Below are positions 5,872-7,894 of a stretch of DNA of 7,894 nucleotides, one piece after another; within the stretch, counting starts at the first letter, position 1, and each line of letters begins with the position of its first letter. The stretch is taken from positions 1 through 7,894 of the forward strand of contig CACZSE010000157.1 in the NCBI GenBank assembly GCA_902783735.1. Direction: 5' to 3'. The position numbers were made by a program, and so were the translations under genes. The notes under the pieces are model-generated. The model was given only the letters and a program-made list of their open reading frames with translations, was not told where the DNA came from and did not search any database. Source of the stretch: an uncultured Lachnospiraceae bacterium (lineage in GTDB: Bacteria > Bacillota > Clostridia > Lachnospirales > Lachnospiraceae).

Positions 5872-7425
5872 TCACTTGGATTCGTGATATTCCTTTTCGG
5901 TATTGACACTCCAGATGTTTGACTTGTTCTTATCACCGTTAATGATGTTCTTGACAGTCTCAAAAGAAGTACACATAGAATGATCAAGATTGTTGTATCT
6001 GTGCTGTCCGTTTCGTCCAACACAGTACAGGTTATCAATACCGCTCAGATATTCCACAAGATCATCCATGTGATCGTAAGTATCAAAATATGCAGGATAA
6101 GCCTTCTTAACCTTCTCTTCGTGATAATCAAGGACATCGTTCTTGCTTGCGATCAGTCCCAGATTTATCATATCGGTAATGGCAAAATCGGCAAATTCCT
6201 CTTCGGACATGTTCCACCATTCGTCATTCTCATAACAGAAATATTCGAGGCCAAGCCAGACAGTATTGTTAAGATCTTTTATCATGTATGGTGACCAGTT
6301 GTTGTAGATCTGGAAACGTCCCATGTGTATGCCTTTATCGTGAACATATACCCAGTTATCCGGAATGATATCGGCAATGGTCTTCATCTTTGTTTTATTC
6401 TTGAGTAAGAGCTTGGGAACCAGAACCCCGAGAGTGATATAATCTCTGTAAGGCAGACCAGCTGCTATGTCGGCATATTTCTTCGGTACATCATTCATGC
6501 CGGCCACAAGGTCCTTTACGGGCATGCTTGAAATAATGTAATCTCCTTCAAACACTTCCTCGATGCCGTCGTGTTTTACTCTTACCCCCGTCAAATGGTT
6601 ATTCTCATCCTTTATGACCCCAACAGCCTGATGCGATCTGAGTATCTTTCCTCCGAGCTTTTCTATCTCTGATGCGGTAACGTCCCAAAGCTGACCCGGA
6701 CCGAGCTTGGGATATTTGAACTCTTCTATGAGTGATGTTTCAACCTTGCGGTTCTTTTTGCCCGGCAGCATCTTACCGAACATATCCTTCAATATGGCAA
6801 GTATCGATAATCCCTTTACTCTCTGGCTGCCCCAGTCGGGTGCAATGACGGAAGGATGTCTCCCCCACAGATTTTCCGTGTATCTTTCAAAAAACATGCT
6901 GTAGAGTTTCTTACCAAATCTGTTGATATAGAAATCCTCCAGGCTGTTTTCTTTTCTTTTGTGGATAGCACTGGCAATATAACTGAAGCCAACCTGCATG
7001 GTTGTTAACAGCCCCATGTTTGCAAGTGTTTCAAACTTTAGGGAGATAGGATAATCGAAGAATTTTCTCTTAAAGAATATTCTTGATACCCTTCTTCTCA
7101 TGAGCATGGTCCTGTCTTCATTTTCCGGATCGGGACCTTTATCGGCAAGCGGTACACTTATCCCCAGTGTCTTATAATCGTATGCCGGTGCAGCCTGCAT
7201 GGGAAGCATATGATCCCACCACTCATTGACTTCGGGTACTTTTGAGAAGAACCTGTGTCCTCCCATGTCCATCCTGTTCCCTTTATATGTCACGGTTTTG
7301 GAAATGCCGCCCATGTGCTCACTTTCCTCAAAAACTATGACCTCAATATCTTTGGATTTATTTAACAATTCGTATGCAGCCGTAAGTCCTGCCGGACCTG
7401 CTCCGATTATCAAAGCTCTTTTCAT
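5872..7425 (-). CDS. FAD-dependent oxidoreductase (amine oxidase / UDP-galactopyranose mutase-like)
   Basis: This is a 517-residue flavoprotein of the HemY/amine-oxidase/UDP-galactopyranose mutase superfamily. The N-terminus carries the dinucleotide-binding fold [18 protein letters not shown] (4-21, GxGxxG). An acidic beta-2 end ([12 protein letters not shown], 31-42) and [11 protein letters not shown] (52-62), a second FAD contact typical of the group, follow. The C-terminal FAD motif is [20 protein letters not shown] (about 465-484). The middle region has the aromatic segments ([29 protein letters not shown]) seen in homologues that often lie in polysaccharide or cell-envelope gene clusters. 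The substrate cannot be read from the sequence. AGAGG is five bases before the ATG, and a sigma-A promoter lies just upstream. The gene is the first of an apparent operon with a cell-wall carboxypeptidase, which hints at an envelope-glycan role. That is inference; protoporphyrinogen or carotenoid-type oxidation are alternatives. Confidence 0.88.
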   Translation of the reverse strand: MKRALIIGAGPAGLTAAYELLNKSKDIEVIVFEESEHMGGISKTVTYKGNRMDMGGHRFFSKVPEVNEWWDHMLPMQAAPAYDYKTLGISVPLADKGPDPENEDRTMLMRRRVSRIFFKRKFFDYPISLKFETLANMGLLTTMQVGFSYIASAIHKRKENSLEDFYINRFGKKLYSMFFERYTENLWGRHPSVIAPDWGSQRVKGLSILAILKDMFGKMLPGKKNRKVETSLIEEFKYPKLGPGQLWDVTASEIEKLGGKILRSHQAVGVIKDENNHLTGVRVKHDGIEEVFEGDYIISSMPVKDLVAGMNDVPKKYADIAAGLPYRDYITLGVLVPKLLLKNKTKMKTIADIIPDNWVYVHDKGIHMGRFQIYNNWSPYMIKDLNNTVWLGLEYFCYENDEWWNMSEEEFADFAITDMINLGLIASKNDVLDYHEEKVKKAYPAYFDTYDHMDDLVEYLSGIDNLYCVGRNGQHRYNNLDHSMCTSFETVKNIINGDKNKSNIWSVNTEKEYHESK

Positions 7426-7475
7426 CGCAACCTCTTTAAATCAATGACGTATTTTATACAAACACAATCTTAGTA

Positions 7476-7504
7476 AGTATACCATAATAACACATTTATC
7501 TCAA
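7476..7504 (-). promoter_or_regulatory. Sigma-A promoter for the oxidoreductase operon
   Basis: On the minus strand TTGAGA (complement of 7499-7504) and TATACT (complement of 7476-7481) are separated by 17 bases. Each hexamer matches the sigma-A/sigma-70 consensus at five of six positions, and TGG before the -10 gives an extended TGn element. The predicted start lies near 7469, leaving a leader of about 44 bases to the ATG. The -35 box overlaps the stop codon of the MATE gene. Confidence 0.75.
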
Positions 7505-7894
7505 CCTGAGGTCATATTGCGAAACTTTGGTCCGGCCACGGCAAATACACAGATCATATGTACCAGGAAAGTTATAAGCCATGAGATAGGGTAGGATATA
7601 TACAGGACTTCCGGTGTATGATTGGCAGCAAATACGGTCATGATCCATATGATCCTGAAGCCGCAAGCTCCCAAAAGAGAAACAGTCATGGGCATGATCG
7701 AAAACCCCATACCCCTGAGGCTGCCCACGGCAACGTCCATGATCCCGCACAGGAAATATGTCGGGAATATGATAGCCATCCTTCGAAGTCCGAAGACTAT
7801 AACAGCATCTTCCTTAGAATAGATCCCGAGAAGCTGTCTCCCGAAGGCAAAAGCTCCCAGGCCCATGCCAAGCCCCGTTACCGTAACGCTGAAC
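7501..7894 (-). CDS. MATE family efflux transporter (C-terminal part)
   Basis: The frame is open to the right edge, so the gene begins outside the window and about 130 C-terminal codons are seen. MATE proteins are 12-helix membrane antiporters that export drugs or metabolites using a Na+ or H+ gradient. The visible part starts FSVTVTGLGMGLGAFAFGRQ and has a connecting segment (LLGIYSKEDAVIVFGLRRMA). Hydrophobic helices follow around AIIFPTYFLCGIMDVAVGSL, PMTVSLLGACGFRIIWIMTV and ISYPISWLITFLVHMICVFA. RGMGFSIMPM is a recurrent MATE motif in the second half. It ends with a short polar tail (GPKFRNMTSG). An internal ATG at 7864-7866 is not the start because the upstream codons are clearly in the same protein. 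No terminator is seen after it, so some read-through into the next operon is possible. Substrate cannot be inferred. Confidence 0.9.
   Translation of the reverse strand, partial: FSVTVTGLGMGLGAFAFGRQLLGIYSKEDAVIVFGLRRMAIIFPTYFLCGIMDVAVGSLRGMGFSIMPMTVSLLGACGFRIIWIMTVFAANHTPEVLYISYPISWLITFLVHMICVFAVAGPKFRNMTSG

Noticed and set aside
7496..7750. Second minus-strand frame inside the MATE gene
   Set aside because: The alternative frame gives a low-complexity Arg/His/Tyr-rich peptide, while the other frame gives clear transporter helices.

Overview
The window is a gene-dense stretch in which every supported gene lies on the minus strand, so the genes are described here from right to left. Gene content and protein style suggest a motile, low-to-medium GC Firmicute, most likely a Lachnospiraceae member of the Butyrivibrio/Roseburia type. 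The grounds are the flgM-flgN-flgK order, a FlgK beginning MGSLYVGVSGLQTSQNAL, the clostridial form of the MATE exporter and carboxypeptidase, and strong AGGAG-type ribosome binding sites. The taxonomic placement is inference.

Right part (7894 to 2962). The window opens inside the C-terminal part of a MATE-family multidrug/metabolite exporter. A good sigma-A promoter, whose -35 box overlaps the MATE stop codon, then drives an FAD-dependent oxidoreductase of the amine-oxidase/UDP-galactopyranose-mutase-like type. Sixteen bases later comes a membrane-anchored D-Ala-D-Ala carboxypeptidase-like protein, and 67 bases after that PTS enzyme I. A hairpin terminator overlaps the 3' end of the enzyme I gene.

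Left part (2922 to 1). A late flagellar operon starts at a near-perfect sigma-28 (SigD/FliA) promoter. It encodes the anti-sigma factor FlgM, the chaperone FlgN, the hook-filament junction protein FlgK, and then the first 23 codons of a second, different FlgK-like protein. FlgM binds the sigma factor that transcribes its own operon, while FlgN escorts FlgK proteins to the export gate. This is a self-limiting late-gene module.

The least ordinary sequence is the 215-base gap between the two flgK genes (72-286). It holds a large nested inverted repeat with a 22-base outer arm, an inner 35-base hairpin, a GAAA-capped hairpin, and a 17-base direct repeat just outside. It looks like a structured RNA or a dispersed palindromic element, and no family could be assigned. 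No tRNA, rRNA, CRISPR array, IS element or origin was seen, and no gene-free stretch exceeds 300 bases.
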